From positions 1 to 64,000 of the forward strand of contig JANQNR010000004.1 of assembly GCA_028279475.1 (NCBI GenBank): a stretch of DNA of 64,000 nt. The letters are read 5' to 3'. This stretch comes from Rickettsiales bacterium. Its GTDB lineage: Bacteria; Pseudomonadota; Alphaproteobacteria; Rickettsiales; UBA998. Positions within the stretch are counted from its first letter, which is position 1, and each line of letters starts with the position of its first letter. Shown piece after piece: positions 25,875 to 35,152 of this stretch. A program made the position numbers and the translations under genes. A model generated the notes under the pieces. It saw only the letters and a list, made by a program, of their open reading frames with translations. It had not been told where the DNA came from and made no database searches.

Positions 25875-26481
25875 TCGCTATTCACAGCAGACGCAACTGG
25901 CCGTGCGCATGAACATGGCATTGATGCGCCTGTACCGGCTGGAGCGCGAAGTAGCGGAGCTACGTCGTGAAATAGCTGAATTTCTGGAAGAGTATTTCGG
26001 TGCAATAGCGGCAAAACTTCATCCTGGGTTGTATGCAAGCGAGACAATTTCTGAGGCTGAGGAAGCGTTGCCATCAGATGAGATGACGGATGTACGCCGC
26101 CATCTTGATGCGTTGGATGAGCAGATGCATCACATGTATCGACAGCTTGCCCGGCAATGCCACCCGGATGTGAATCGGAACGTGCCGGAAGGAACCATGC
26201 GAGCGGTTAATGAAGCCTATCAGAATAAGGAATTGGGAAGCCTGATTATTTTGTGTGCGGATATGCTGGATGGCGCAATGGATCAGGAGGCACTTGAGCA
26301 GCAATATCAGATGATTGCCGAAATGGAGACCATGTTACAGAAGGAACGGGAAACGCTGGATCAAAGCGATGCCAACCGGTTGCGCAAACGGCATTTGCTC
26401 TCCCGCCTGCATGGGGATGATTTTGTGGAGAGTGTAGCGGGAGGCATAAACCAAATGTGGTTGAAGCGGGAAGAGAATTGA
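25840..26481 (+). CDS. J-domain-like protein
   Basis: About 213 residues. A divergent J domain at ~85-140 keeps the HPD tripeptide: MYRQLARQCHPDVNRNVPEG, then MRAVNEAYQNKELGSLI. It is flanked by long helices (LYRLEREVAELRREIAEFLE before; METMLQKERETLDQSDANRL after). Likely partner of an Hsp70. Start uncertain: ATG 25840 or ATG 25849, both inside comM. The stop overlaps the recJ ATG (TGATG), so comM, this gene and recJ are probably one operon. Confidence 0.75.
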   Translation: MSPMTSPASSPDRYSQQTQLAVRMNMALMRLYRLEREVAELRREIAEFLEEYFGAIAAKLHPGLYASETISEAEEALPSDEMTDVRRHLDALDEQMHHMYRQLARQCHPDVNRNVPEGTMRAVNEAYQNKELGSLIILCADMLDGAMDQEALEQQYQMIAEMETMLQKERETLDQSDANRLRKRHLLSRLHGDDFVESVAGGINQMWLKREEN

Positions 26482-28268
26482 TGGTTACTGAGCTTGCTGC
26501 CAGTCTTACAACGATTACGTTTCCAGGCATCTCTGCATTGGGTCAGCGATGGGAGTGGCGCGTTCAAGATGAGTCACTGGTGCGGGATATGGAGCGATAC
26601 TTGGAGTTGTCCGAATTGCTGGCGCAGTTTCTGGTAGGACGAGGCCATATGCCGGAGACAGTGCCGGATTATTTAAACCCGACTTTGCGGGCATTATTGC
26701 CTGATCCCATGCATTTGCGGGATATGGATAAGGCCGTTGCCCGGCTGGTGGAGGCCATTGAACGGAGGGAATCCGTAGCCGTTTTCGGGGATTATGATGT
26801 GGATGGAGCGACGTCGAGTGCTTTACTGATGCGTTATTTCCGACTGTTGGGACTGGACATGATCTACCATATCCCCGACCGCCAGAAGGAAGGGTATGGG
26901 CCAAATGCCCCGGCATTGCTGGCGCTGAAGGAACAGGGGGTATCGCTGGTTATTACAGTGGATTGCGGTGCTGTGGCGTTTGAGCCGTTAAAGCAGGCGG
27001 CGGATGCCGAGCTGGATGTCATTGTCGTTGACCATCACAAAGGGGCGGCGGCATTGCCGGAGGCGGTGGCGGTGGTGAACCCAAACCGGCTGGACGAAAC
27101 ATCGGACTATCGTCACTTGGCGGCGGTGGGCGTGACATTCTTATTGCTGGTGGCGTTGAATACGGCGTTGAAGAATGCCGGGTATTTCAGGGACAGTACG
27201 CCGCCGGATCTGCGTGCTCTGCTGGATGTGGTGGCGCTGGGTACGGTGTGTGATGTGGTGCCATTGACCACGGTCAACCGCGCATTTGTTACGCAGGGGC
27301 TGAAAATTCTCTCACAGCGGCGTAATCCAGGGCTGGCGACGTTGCTGGAACAGGCGGGTGTGATGGGCGAGGTAACGGCCTACCATGCCGGGTTTGTCAT
27401 CGGGCCGCGCATCAATGCCGGTGGACGGGTTGGGGAAGCCGATCTTGGGGTGCGGCTGCTCACATCCGAAGACCCGGCGGAGCAGGCGGAGATTGCCGCT
27501 GCACTTTCACGCTATAATGAGGAGCGCCGCGCCATTGAGATGCTGGTGCTGGATGAGGCCATGACACAGGCGGAGATGCAGGCAGATGCGCCGATGATAT
27601 TAGTAGCCGGGGAGGGATGGCATCCGGGGGTGATTGGGATTGTTGCCAGCCGTATCAAGGATCGGTTTCATCGCCCGGTGGCGGTGGTTGCATTGGACGG
27701 AGAGTCCGGCAAGGCCAGCGCTCGCTCTGTTAGTGGGGTGGATATCGGTGCGGTGATCGTGGCCGCGCGTGAACAGGGCGTGATTATAGAGGGCGGGGGG
27801 CATGCCATGGCAGGCGGGTTCAGTCTCAAGACATCCGCACTGGAGGAAGTGCGGCAGTTTTTCTGTGAGCACATGAAGGCGGCGGTGGAGACGTATCTAG
27901 CCACACGTACCCTGAAACTGGACGGTTTGCTGACCACGGCAATGGCGAATCCGGCCACGGTAGCGGAACTGGAGCGGGCAGCGCCGTTCGGGATGGGCAA
28001 CGCGTCGCCGGTGCTGGCCGTCCATCATGCCAAAGTCGTGGCTGTCGATATTTTAAAAGAGCAGCATCTCCGTTTGATTGTTACCGATGCCAGCGGCGGG
28101 CGACTCAAAGTCATGTGCTTCCGTTGTGTGGGCACGCCGATGGGAGACAGGCTCACCGGAGCGCGTGGGAAGATGCTGCATTTGGCTGGAACGCTAAAAT
28201 CGGAAATCTGGCAAAACCGTCCGCAGGTGACGTTCATGGTCAGCGATGCGATGTGTGCAGATGCGTAA
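26481..28268 (+). CDS. recJ: single-stranded-DNA-specific exonuclease RecJ
   Basis: 595 residues. 5'-3' exonuclease in recombination and mismatch repair. DHH-family motifs: VAVFGDYDVDGATSSALL, VITVDCGAVAFE, IVVDHHKG, then DVVALGTVCDVVPL, and GPRINAGGRVGEADLG; the DHHA1 part has GEGWHPGVIGIVASR and EGGGHAMAGGFSLK, followed by the OB-type C-terminal domain. ATG 26481 has GGAAGAGA before it; the GTG at 26457 would overlap the preceding gene further. Confidence 0.96.
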   Translation: MVTELAASLTTITFPGISALGQRWEWRVQDESLVRDMERYLELSELLAQFLVGRGHMPETVPDYLNPTLRALLPDPMHLRDMDKAVARLVEAIERRESVAVFGDYDVDGATSSALLMRYFRLLGLDMIYHIPDRQKEGYGPNAPALLALKEQGVSLVITVDCGAVAFEPLKQAADAELDVIVVDHHKGAAALPEAVAVVNPNRLDETSDYRHLAAVGVTFLLLVALNTALKNAGYFRDSTPPDLRALLDVVALGTVCDVVPLTTVNRAFVTQGLKILSQRRNPGLATLLEQAGVMGEVTAYHAGFVIGPRINAGGRVGEADLGVRLLTSEDPAEQAEIAAALSRYNEERRAIEMLVLDEAMTQAEMQADAPMILVAGEGWHPGVIGIVASRIKDRFHRPVAVVALDGESGKASARSVSGVDIGAVIVAAREQGVIIEGGGHAMAGGFSLKTSALEEVRQFFCEHMKAAVETYLATRTLKLDGLLTTAMANPATVAELERAAPFGMGNASPVLAVHHAKVVAVDILKEQHLRLIVTDASGGRLKVMCFRCVGTPMGDRLTGARGKMLHLAGTLKSEIWQNRPQVTFMVSDAMCADA

Positions 28269-28271
28269 GGC

Positions 28272-28320
28272 AAAAAAAATCCGGTGATACTACGGATCGG
28301 GGGATGGTAGTATCAACCGG
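28272..28320 (-). terminator. rho-independent terminator of the downstream-facing membrane gene
   Basis: CCGGTGATACTAC (28281-28293) pairs with GTAGTATCAACCGG (28307-28320). On the minus strand the hairpin is followed by eight Ts (28279-28272), a standard terminator for the gene at 28326; on the plus strand it also follows recJ. Confidence 0.8.
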
Positions 28321-28325
28321 GTGGG

Positions 28326-28892
28326 TTATCGTTTGATTAACTTGAACAAATCTTTAATTGCTTTGATCAAATTTCTCACCACTTGTTTTGTAGGGCAACG
28401 CTTTATCGGCGTTGTCAGAAAGTGGATTATCTCGATAATCATATATATTGTGTATGCTCCTACTAATGGTAGTTTCCAGGGTGAAGTAGGGGCAACGATT
28501 AAATGAGGTAATATTAATAGCAGTGATAAGTAAGAGCATACCCCGAACTCTTTATACAGCATATGTCCCCCATATTCCCTAATGTAGCGTTCGCGTACAA
28601 AGGGGAATGATAGATAGCCTGCTCGAAAAATAAAAGTTGCAGGAAGTATTCCTGACCAGTATCGGCTGACAAAGGTCAAGAACCCACCCAAGCTGAGTGG
28701 TAACCCTGAATGTAAAGTCACCATAGTAAGATGGCTAACAGTCAGGAAAAAATTGCTCATTCCGAGAGCTGCCTTATTGGCCTTGATGATTCTCGGCCAA
28801 AGCGTGAACCAGGCAGACTTAACCAGAATGAAAAATATGAGCAGCCAGTCTCCTGACACCCATACTAAGCCAGCAATGAAAAAATCACCCAT
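28326..28892 (-). CDS. hypothetical membrane protein
   Basis: 188 residues, four or five hydrophobic segments (about 5-30, 45-65, 75-95, 115-132, 140-160) and a basic C-terminal tail (VVRNLIKAIKDLFKLIKR). Loop sequence FVRERYIREYGGHMLYKEFG. No family recognised. Base composition is more AT-rich than recJ. Followed by the terminator at 28272-28320; single gene. Confidence 0.65.
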   Translation of the reverse strand: MGDFFIAGLVWVSGDWLLIFFILVKSAWFTLWPRIIKANKAALGMSNFFLTVSHLTMVTLHSGLPLSLGGFLTFVSRYWSGILPATFIFRAGYLSFPFVRERYIREYGGHMLYKEFGVCSYLSLLLILPHLIVAPTSPWKLPLVGAYTIYMIIEIIHFLTTPIKRCPTKQVVRNLIKAIKDLFKLIKR

Positions 28893-29256
28893 TTTTTCGT
28901 TTACTCGCGAAACAACCCCTTAACTCTAAACAAAAGTTCATTAATGGGCAACGAGTTTTTTTAAGGCGCCTCATGAGTGCTCTAAGACGGTTAATGCTCT
29001 TAGTCGGCGGACGGCAATCATGGAATGCTGTTGCGTTTTATCCCATTCAGTAAAAGAAGTATTAATAACTGTTACATTGCGATGACGCTCGCGTGTAATT
29101 CGTACATAATGCGCGTTGATCATAATAATTTTTAGAAAAAATTTAAAAAGATTGATTTTTTAACCAAACCTTCAATTGAATGTTAACTATTCACTCAATA
29201 TTATTAACAAAGCCGCAAGGCGATGTAAAACCTGTTAACATGTGAAGGAGACGTTC
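28893..29256. other. 364-bp intergenic region upstream of the RTX gene
   Basis: AT-rich, no coding frame of note. Contains the candidate RTX promoter at 29176-29204 and A-rich runs near 29130-29165. Nothing else recognisable. Confidence 0.6.
29176..29204 (+). promoter_or_regulatory. candidate promoter of the RTX gene
   Basis: TTGAAT (29176-29181), 17-nt spacer, TATTAT (29199-29204), within an AT-rich region; GGAG precedes the ATG at 29257. Confidence 0.5.
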
Positions 29257-31083
29257 ATGTCTGTAATTATTGGTACATCCTCAAACGATAATCTAGATGG
29301 TACTGCAAACAACGATATCATTAAAGGTCGTGATGGTAATGATACGCTGGCCGGAGGTGCCGGCGATGATTTGCTGATCGGTAATAAAGGCGACGATATA
29401 TTGCGGGGTGATGATAACTCATCATCCGGAACGGGTTCGTCTGCGGGTAACGATACGTTAAAAGGCGGGCAAGGTAATGACCGGCTTGGCGGAAAGGACG
29501 GCGACGATGTGCTGTTTGGCGGAAGAGACAATGACTCGCTTTGGGGCGATGCCGGGAATGACGTCCTGCGCGGCGGCTGGGGTGATGATATGCTGCTCGG
29601 TGGTGCGGGTAATGACACGCTCCGTGGCGGCAAAGGCAATGACACCCTGATAGAATCGAAAGGGAATAATGAAATGCGTGGTGGCCGGGGCGATGATACG
29701 CTGACGGCAGCCTCCGGTTCCGATACGCTCTATGGAGGGTGGGGAGATGATTCTCTGAACGCCGGTGGCGGCAATGATGTGCTGCGCGGCGGCAAAGGCA
29801 ATGATACATTAATCGGTGGTGAAGGGGATGACCATATTCGTGCCGGGCGTGATAATGACCTGGTCTTTGGTGGTGAAGGCAATGATACGATCCGGCTGGG
29901 CAAAGGCGATGATAGTGCCGAAGGCGGGGATGGGAATGATATCATCCGTGGTGGCAAGGGTGCCGATACACTGATTGGAGGTGATGGTGCCGATACGATT
30001 TACACAGCTCACGATGTGGAAGCCGATGTAGTGGTGTTTGCCGATCGTGCCCATAGTACCAATGTTAACGGCGATACATTGTTCCGTTTTGAAGCAGGTG
30101 AGGACAAGATTGATGTCTCTGCCATTGGCATTACCGGCCTGACTACCGATAGCGTGACAGGTGCCGATGCATTGCGGATTGAGTATGATGCAGTGAATAA
30201 CCTGACCATCGTGAAAAATGACGTACCCGACGCGTCCAGCGGTGAAACTTTCGAGTTTACGCTGCATGGCGACTATCGTGATCTGAGCGAAGCTGATTTC
30301 ATCTTTGCCGTTGATCCGAATGATGAACTGATCATCGGAACGGCATTAGCAGACAGCTTTAATGGTGGTATTGGTGATGACACCATCTATGGACGTGAAG
30401 GTAACGATACGCTGTCTGGCGATGAAGATGCCGACGAGATTTACGGAGAGGATGGTGATGATTCATTACTCGGTGGTGACGGTGATGATACCCTCGATGG
30501 TGGCGACGGGCTGGATATGCTTGATGGTGGTGATGGTAATGATTTGCTGAAAGGCGGCGCAATTGCCGATACCATATTAGGTGGTGATGGGGATGATACC
30601 ATTGAAGCTGGGGCAGGTGACGATTTCGTGCGCGGTGGTGATGGGGATGATCTGATCCATGGCGACGCAGGGAATGATCGTCTCTTTGGAGATCGTGGGA
30701 ATGATACGATCTATGGCGGCGCAGATGTGGACTCACTTCTGGGCGGTAACGATGATGATCTTCTCATTTCCGAACAGATTGACGGCGACGTTTCCGGGCA
30801 AAATGGCAATGACACCCTAGTTGGTATGGATAGCACGGCCGTCTTTAACGGTGGTCTGGGAGAGGATGTGTTCCGCTTCACCGGTAATGGTGCCAAGGTG
30901 CAAGACTTTAGTAGAGGGCAAGACCTGCTGGATGTCTCTGCGTTTGCAACCAGCATGGCTGACCTTACTATTACCAACAGTACAACCAGTAGCGGGGCGA
31001 TTATTACAACCAGTGGTTCAGAGTTTGAAGTTCTGAATGTTGGGCCAGCCTTGTTTACGGCTGATGATTTCATCTTCGGATAG
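29257..31083 (+). CDS. RTX calcium-binding repeat protein, two-module
   Basis: 608 residues, almost all GGxGxDxLx nonapeptides that bind Ca2+ after export. Module 1 (about 8-250) is followed by a non-repeat beta region resembling the serralysin C-terminal secretion domain (FRFEAGEDKIDVSAIG ... LSEADFIFAVD, to ~350). Module 2 (about 355-520) is followed by a similar region (FRFTGNGAKVQDFSRGQDLL ... FTADDFIFG) that ends the protein. So the secretion-type domain is duplicated, once internally. No catalytic domain and no signal peptide: type I secretion is expected, but no exporter genes are near. GGAG supports the ATG at 29257. Confidence 0.93.
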   Translation: MSVIIGTSSNDNLDGTANNDIIKGRDGNDTLAGGAGDDLLIGNKGDDILRGDDNSSSGTGSSAGNDTLKGGQGNDRLGGKDGDDVLFGGRDNDSLWGDAGNDVLRGGWGDDMLLGGAGNDTLRGGKGNDTLIESKGNNEMRGGRGDDTLTAASGSDTLYGGWGDDSLNAGGGNDVLRGGKGNDTLIGGEGDDHIRAGRDNDLVFGGEGNDTIRLGKGDDSAEGGDGNDIIRGGKGADTLIGGDGADTIYTAHDVEADVVVFADRAHSTNVNGDTLFRFEAGEDKIDVSAIGITGLTTDSVTGADALRIEYDAVNNLTIVKNDVPDASSGETFEFTLHGDYRDLSEADFIFAVDPNDELIIGTALADSFNGGIGDDTIYGREGNDTLSGDEDADEIYGEDGDDSLLGGDGDDTLDGGDGLDMLDGGDGNDLLKGGAIADTILGGDGDDTIEAGAGDDFVRGGDGDDLIHGDAGNDRLFGDRGNDTIYGGADVDSLLGGNDDDLLISEQIDGDVSGQNGNDTLVGMDSTAVFNGGLGEDVFRFTGNGAKVQDFSRGQDLLDVSAFATSMADLTITNSTTSSGAIITTSGSEFEVLNVGPALFTADDFIFG

Positions 31084-31113
31084 GCTGTAATGACGCCAAT
31101 AGTGTGATCAGAG

Positions 31114-31144
31114 AGGGAGTGTGGCAATGGCCACCTCCCTTTTT
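31114..31144 (+). terminator. rho-independent terminator after the RTX gene
   Basis: AGGGAGTGTGGC, loop AATG, GCCACCTCCCT and a T-run; one bulged base. Confidence 0.85.
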
Positions 31145-31215
31145 CATTAAATCGTTGCATTAGCAAGCAATATGCTGTAGGCATCCCTGTTCCATCATTA
31201 TCAAGGGATACAGAC

Positions 31216-31854
31216 ATGAAAACGGCATGTACATTTGAAGGAACAACACGCAAGGAAGTGGGCACAGGCAGCGCCAGAGCGTTGCGCAATGAAGGAAAGG
31301 TTCCTTCCGTCATCTATGGCAGCAAGGACGCACCACTGCATTTCTCCATTGATGAAAACCTGATTAAGCGTGAATACCAGAAAGGTGGGTTCTTTGGTAA
31401 GCTGGTAACGCTCACTATCGACGGAAAAGCCGTCTATGGAATCCCGAAAGATATTCAGATGCATCCGGTCAATGACCACATCATGCATGTGGATTTTCTG
31501 AAAGTTGAGGAAGGGAAGGACGTGAAAGTTCTCGTGCCAGTGATTTTCCTTAACGCGGATCGCTGTACCGGTATTCGCCGCGGTGGCACACTGAATGTGG
31601 TACGATATGATCTGGAAGTGTATTGCCATCCGGATGCGATTCCTGAGTCTGTTGAGGTCGACCTTCAGCCACTGAATATCGGCGACTCCATACATATTTC
31701 TCATATTTCATTACCTGAAGGGGTGCGGCCCACCATTACGGATCGTGACTTCACCATCGCAGCGATTGCCGGACGAGCCAGTAAGGCAACCCGTGAAGCC
31801 GAAGAGGCGGAAGAAGGAGAAGAAGGCGAAGGCGAGGAAGCTTCCGAGGAATAA
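31216..31854 (+). CDS. rplY: 50S ribosomal protein L25 (CTC form)
   Basis: 212 residues. Binds 5S rRNA in the large subunit. N-terminal L25 domain (GTGSARALRNEGKVPSVIYG) and the C-terminal TL5/CTC domain (GGTLNVVRYDLEVYCHPDAI, then DSIHISHISLPEGV). An acidic tail of about 20 Glu-rich residues ends the protein. Followed by a terminator, then pth, the usual neighbour in alphaproteobacteria. Confidence 0.96.
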   Translation: MKTACTFEGTTRKEVGTGSARALRNEGKVPSVIYGSKDAPLHFSIDENLIKREYQKGGFFGKLVTLTIDGKAVYGIPKDIQMHPVNDHIMHVDFLKVEEGKDVKVLVPVIFLNADRCTGIRRGGTLNVVRYDLEVYCHPDAIPESVEVDLQPLNIGDSIHISHISLPEGVRPTITDRDFTIAAIAGRASKATREAEEAEEGEEGEGEEASEE

Positions 31855-31887
31855 GGAGCATCGCCTGCTTTGCTTTTTTTAAACCAT

Positions 31888-31916
31888 GCCCCGTCAGCGA
31901 GCTGTCGGGGCTTTTT
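31888..31916 (+). terminator. rho-independent terminator between rplY and pth
   Basis: GCCCCGTCAGC, 2-nt loop GA, GCTGTCGGGGC, then TTTTT; one mismatch in the stem. Confidence 0.88.
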
Positions 31917-31934
31917 CATAGGGTATAGGTTTGC

Positions 31935-32516
31935 ATGTTTTTGCTGGTCGGTTTAGGGAATCCCGGACGTCAATATGAGCAAACCCGCCATAATGCCGGG
32001 TTTATAGCGCTGGATCATATGATTGAACAATATGGTTTAAGTAGTATGCCGGGTAAGTTTCAGGCACAGCTATGGAAAGGCACGATTGGAGAGCATGTGG
32101 TGCTGGCCATCAAGCCGCAGACCTTTATGAACAAATCCGGAGAGAGCGTTGGTGCCGCTGCCCGGTTTTATAAAATTCCACCGGAGCGCGTGATCGTATT
32201 CTATGATGATTTAGACTTGGTGCCTGGTAAGATGCGCATCAAATGTGGTGGTGGCCATGGCGGTCATAACGGGTTGAAGGATATAGACCGTGTATTCGGT
32301 AAAGATTATTGGAGAGTTCGGTTAGGGATTGGTCATCCGGGTGATAAGGATCGGGTCACCGGTTATGTGCTCGGTAGACTTTCAGATGCTGAAAAGAGCA
32401 TAATGGATGCATTGGCACAGGCGGTCGCAAGGCATGTTCCACTAATGCTTGACGATCAATCAGAAAAAATGATGACTGCCGTTGCGCGTGAGATGCAGGC
32501 ACAGGAGAAAGCATAA
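31935..32516 (+). CDS. pth: peptidyl-tRNA hydrolase
   Basis: 193 residues. Recycles tRNA from dropped-off peptidyl-tRNA. Motifs: VGLGNPGRQYEQTRHNAGF with the catalytic His, KPQTFMNKSGESV, FYDDLDLVPGKMRIK, GGGHGGHNGLKDI and VRLGIGHPG. Begins an operon with thiD and miaA (3-bp gap, then an 8-bp overlap). Confidence 0.97.
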   Translation: MFLLVGLGNPGRQYEQTRHNAGFIALDHMIEQYGLSSMPGKFQAQLWKGTIGEHVVLAIKPQTFMNKSGESVGAAARFYKIPPERVIVFYDDLDLVPGKMRIKCGGGHGGHNGLKDIDRVFGKDYWRVRLGIGHPGDKDRVTGYVLGRLSDAEKSIMDALAQAVARHVPLMLDDQSEKMMTAVAREMQAQEKA

Positions 32517-32518
32517 CG

Positions 32519-33331
32519 ATGGCGCATCACCCTCCGCGTATTCTGATCATCGCCGGTTCCGATTCCGGTGGCGGTGCTGGGTTGCAGGCCGATATTAAGA
32601 CTATAACTATGCTTGGTGGTTATGCGATGACTGCCGTCACCGCCATTACCGTGCAGAATACGTGCGGCGTGTCACATGTTATGCCGGTGTCGACTGATAT
32701 GATTCGTGATCAGATAATGGCTGTAGTAGAGGATATTGGAGTTGATGACATCAAAATCGGGATGCTTGGCAGCCAGGATAGTATTGAGTGCGTGGCATCT
32801 GCACTGACTTCATTGACACCTCGCGTGCCAATCATTCTAGACCCCGTGATGCAGGCCAAAGGAGGTGCCAGCTTGTTGGAAGAAGGAGCGGCAGAGGCGA
32901 TGGTTGAGAGGCTCTTTTCTATGGCTAGCCTGATTACACCGAATTTGCCGGAAGCAGAGCATCTCACGGGCAACAAGATTCGCACTACAAAAGATATGGA
33001 GCAAGCAGGACAAAAATTGCTGGATACTGGTGCTGAGGCTGTCCTGATTAAGGGGGGGCATGGAACAGGAAAGGAACTGGTCAACGTCCTATGTACGCAT
33101 GAAGGAGTACATCAATTTCGATCTACTCGAATCGATACGCCACATACCCATGGTACAGGTTGTACGCTTGCCTCAGCGATTGCCACCTATCTTGCTAAGG
33201 GGCAGAGCTTAAAACAGGCCGTACAACAGGCGCAGGACTATGTCCATGGCGCAATTCTCCATGCGCCCGGCTATGGGAAAGGGCATGGGCCGTTACACCA
33301 TGGTTGGGTATTAGACGAGACGCATGAGTAG
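32519..33331 (+). CDS. thiD: hydroxymethylpyrimidine/phosphomethylpyrimidine kinase
   Basis: 270 residues. Two-step phosphorylation of HMP in thiamine synthesis. Ribokinase-fold motifs: AGSDSGGGAGLQADIKT at the start, ITVQNT, VLDPVM-like ILDPVMQAKGG, ITPNLPEAEHLTG, and the catalytic DTPHTHGTGCTLASAIA. No thiamine riboswitch is seen upstream, since the gene is inside an operon. Overlaps miaA by 8 bp. Confidence 0.95.
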   Translation: MAHHPPRILIIAGSDSGGGAGLQADIKTITMLGGYAMTAVTAITVQNTCGVSHVMPVSTDMIRDQIMAVVEDIGVDDIKIGMLGSQDSIECVASALTSLTPRVPIILDPVMQAKGGASLLEEGAAEAMVERLFSMASLITPNLPEAEHLTGNKIRTTKDMEQAGQKLLDTGAEAVLIKGGHGTGKELVNVLCTHEGVHQFRSTRIDTPHTHGTGCTLASAIATYLAKGQSLKQAVQQAQDYVHGAILHAPGYGKGHGPLHHGWVLDETHE

Positions 33332-34208
33332 TAACGAGGTTATTTTACTTACCGGAGCAACCGCTTCTGGAAAATCCGCTGAAGCAATACGGATGGCGGA
33401 AGAGCAAAAGGGCATCATTATCAATGCCGACAGCATGCAGCTTTATCAGGGTGCACCAATCCTGACAGCACAGCCCACACAGGAAGAGCAAGGGCATATT
33501 GAGCATCGCCTGTATGGCATACTCACGCCCGATGATCCTTGCTCCGTTGCACGCTGGATTAGGATGGCCTGTGAGGAAATTCACCGTTGCTGGTCACAGG
33601 GGAACCTGCCGATTATTGTTGGCGGCACGGGTATGTATCTGAAGGTATTGATGGAGGGTATCGCTACAATACCTGATATTGACCTGGAAATACGTACATC
33701 CGTACGCCAATTATCGGCAGATGAGTTACATAAAGCATTGCAAAAGGAAGACTTAGTAATGGCCGAGCGGCTAACGTTCGGGGATAAGCAGCGCATGGCG
33801 CGCGCCTTGGAGGTGATACGCAGTACAGGAATTTCCTTGTCGGAGTGGGTTAACCAGCCAGTTCAGCCACCACTGCCTGATGTCTCTTTCATGCTCTATG
33901 CGATGGAGATGCCACGTGCCATACTCTATGAAAGGATCAACCAGCGATTTGACGCCATGCTAGCGTCCGGGGCATTGGAGGAAGCAAACATGCTGCATAC
34001 ACAAGGCTATGCACGCGATCTTCCATTAATGCGGGCTGTTGGCATTGCCGAGTTGCTGGCATTTCATGATGGCGATTTCACAATAGATGTGGCAATTGAG
34101 CAGGCAAAAATGAATAGTCGGCGCTATGCTAAGCGACAGTTGACCTGGATCAGGAGGCAGTTCCCGCAGGCGACGTTGATAAGAAACTATACTCGTGATC
34201 CTGAATGA
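33324..34208 (+). CDS. miaA: tRNA dimethylallyltransferase
   Basis: 294 residues. Adds a dimethylallyl group to A37 of tRNAs reading U-starting codons. Motifs: P-loop LTGATASGKSAEAIRMAE, NADSMQLYQG, TAQPTQEEQGHIEHRLYG (with the catalytic Asp region), IIVGGTGMYLKVLMEG, and the C-terminal AMKMNSRRYAKRQLTW-type segment. The 3' 59 bp overlap the convergent phosphatase gene. Confidence 0.95.
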   Translation: MSSNEVILLTGATASGKSAEAIRMAEEQKGIIINADSMQLYQGAPILTAQPTQEEQGHIEHRLYGILTPDDPCSVARWIRMACEEIHRCWSQGNLPIIVGGTGMYLKVLMEGIATIPDIDLEIRTSVRQLSADELHKALQKEDLVMAERLTFGDKQRMARALEVIRSTGISLSEWVNQPVQPPLPDVSFMLYAMEMPRAILYERINQRFDAMLASGALEEANMLHTQGYARDLPLMRAVGIAELLAFHDGDFTIDVAIEQAKMNSRRYAKRQLTWIRRQFPQATLIRNYTRDPE

Positions 34209-34920
34209 CAATAGCCGTCAGCCGGTTCGTATCATAGGCGCCTGTATCAATACCGATGCTGCGCTCACGGATATGAGGTTCTGCAAACACGCTATGGCCA
34301 TGAATAATGCATTTATCCAACGTAACCGGGTGCCCCAGGAAGTCTTCCCGGATCATCATGACATCCTCCCGTTTTTGCTTGTGAAGAGGGATATTAGGAC
34401 GCAACCCTGCATGAACGAAGACATAATCGCCTAACTCATGCATGTGTGGCAGATCTTTCAGAAACTGTATATGAGTCTCGGGAATAGCGTTGGCTAATTG
34501 TTCGCGGATTGCCTGTTTCTGGTCTTCTTTTGCATTAACAGGGCAGGGGGTGACTCCATAGCTCTTCATGGTCGCGTCACCGCCCCAGCGATACCAGCTG
34601 TGATAAGGTAGCTTTCCCTGCAAAAATCTCAATAATGCCCATTCATGATTCCCGGCCAGGCACGTAATATGTGGCTTTGCCGCCATAATGACCATATAGT
34701 CAAGCACATCGCGGGAGTGACTGCCTCGATCGACATAATCTCCAAGAAATACAATCTCATAAGAGTCTACAGGGTGGGCGCGTAGGTGATGATCAATCAT
34801 CACCATCAGCATATGCAAACATCCCATCATACCATGGATGTCGCCAACGGCATAGACGCGCTTACCGCCCGTGGTGAAACGCTCTTTTTTTGGCGCAGGT
34901 TTTTTTGAAAAAAACATCAT
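34150..34920 (-). CDS. PPP-family serine/threonine phosphatase-like metallophosphoesterase
   Basis: 257 residues. Phosphoesterase signature: YAVGDIHGMMGCL, FLGDYVDRGSHSRDV, LAGNHEWALL, FVHAGL, IIHGHS. This is the PrpA/PrpB-like bacterial branch (diadenosine tetraphosphatase or protein phosphatase). ATG 34920 is one of two adjacent Met codons; upstream in-frame sequence looks noncoding. Tail overlaps the end of miaA by 59 bp in the opposite direction. Confidence 0.9.
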   Translation of the reverse strand: MMFFSKKPAPKKERFTTGGKRVYAVGDIHGMMGCLHMLMVMIDHHLRAHPVDSYEIVFLGDYVDRGSHSRDVLDYMVIMAAKPHITCLAGNHEWALLRFLQGKLPYHSWYRWGGDATMKSYGVTPCPVNAKEDQKQAIREQLANAIPETHIQFLKDLPHMHELGDYVFVHAGLRPNIPLHKQKREDVMMIREDFLGHPVTLDKCIIHGHSVFAEPHIRERSIGIDTGAYDTNRLTAIVIQDHEYSFLSTSPAGTAS

Positions 34921-35078
34921 ATGATCCAGAAATTTGCTTTTACAGAAATGGGGTGTCTTTGTCTTTATTAATGTTTTGTGCAGCGCACATTTTTTTCTTG
35001 TCTCATTCAAATCTTTGTTTTATAAGGCGTTCGGTAGCTGCCAATATTTACATAAAAGCATATATATTAAATATATTG

Positions 35079-35107
35079 TTGACTTATTAATTAATTATTA
35101 ATATATT
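35079..35107 (+). promoter_or_regulatory. candidate sigma-70 promoter of galU
   Basis: TTGACT (35079-35084), 17-nt AT-rich spacer, TATATT (35102-35107), about 46 bp before the galU ATG. Confidence 0.65.
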
Positions 35108-35152
35108 GGGCGCCATAGCCTTATCCATGCTTAACCAACAGGAGAACTTACC

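Noticed and set aside
28281-28320. A dyad after recJ as a member of the repeat families
   Set aside because: Its sequence shares nothing with families A or B, and the T8 on the minus strand makes it a normal terminator.
29321-30736. Long open frames opposite the RTX gene
   Set aside because: They are proline/serine- or histidine-rich mirror images of the GGxGxD codons, with no starts or ribosome-binding sites.
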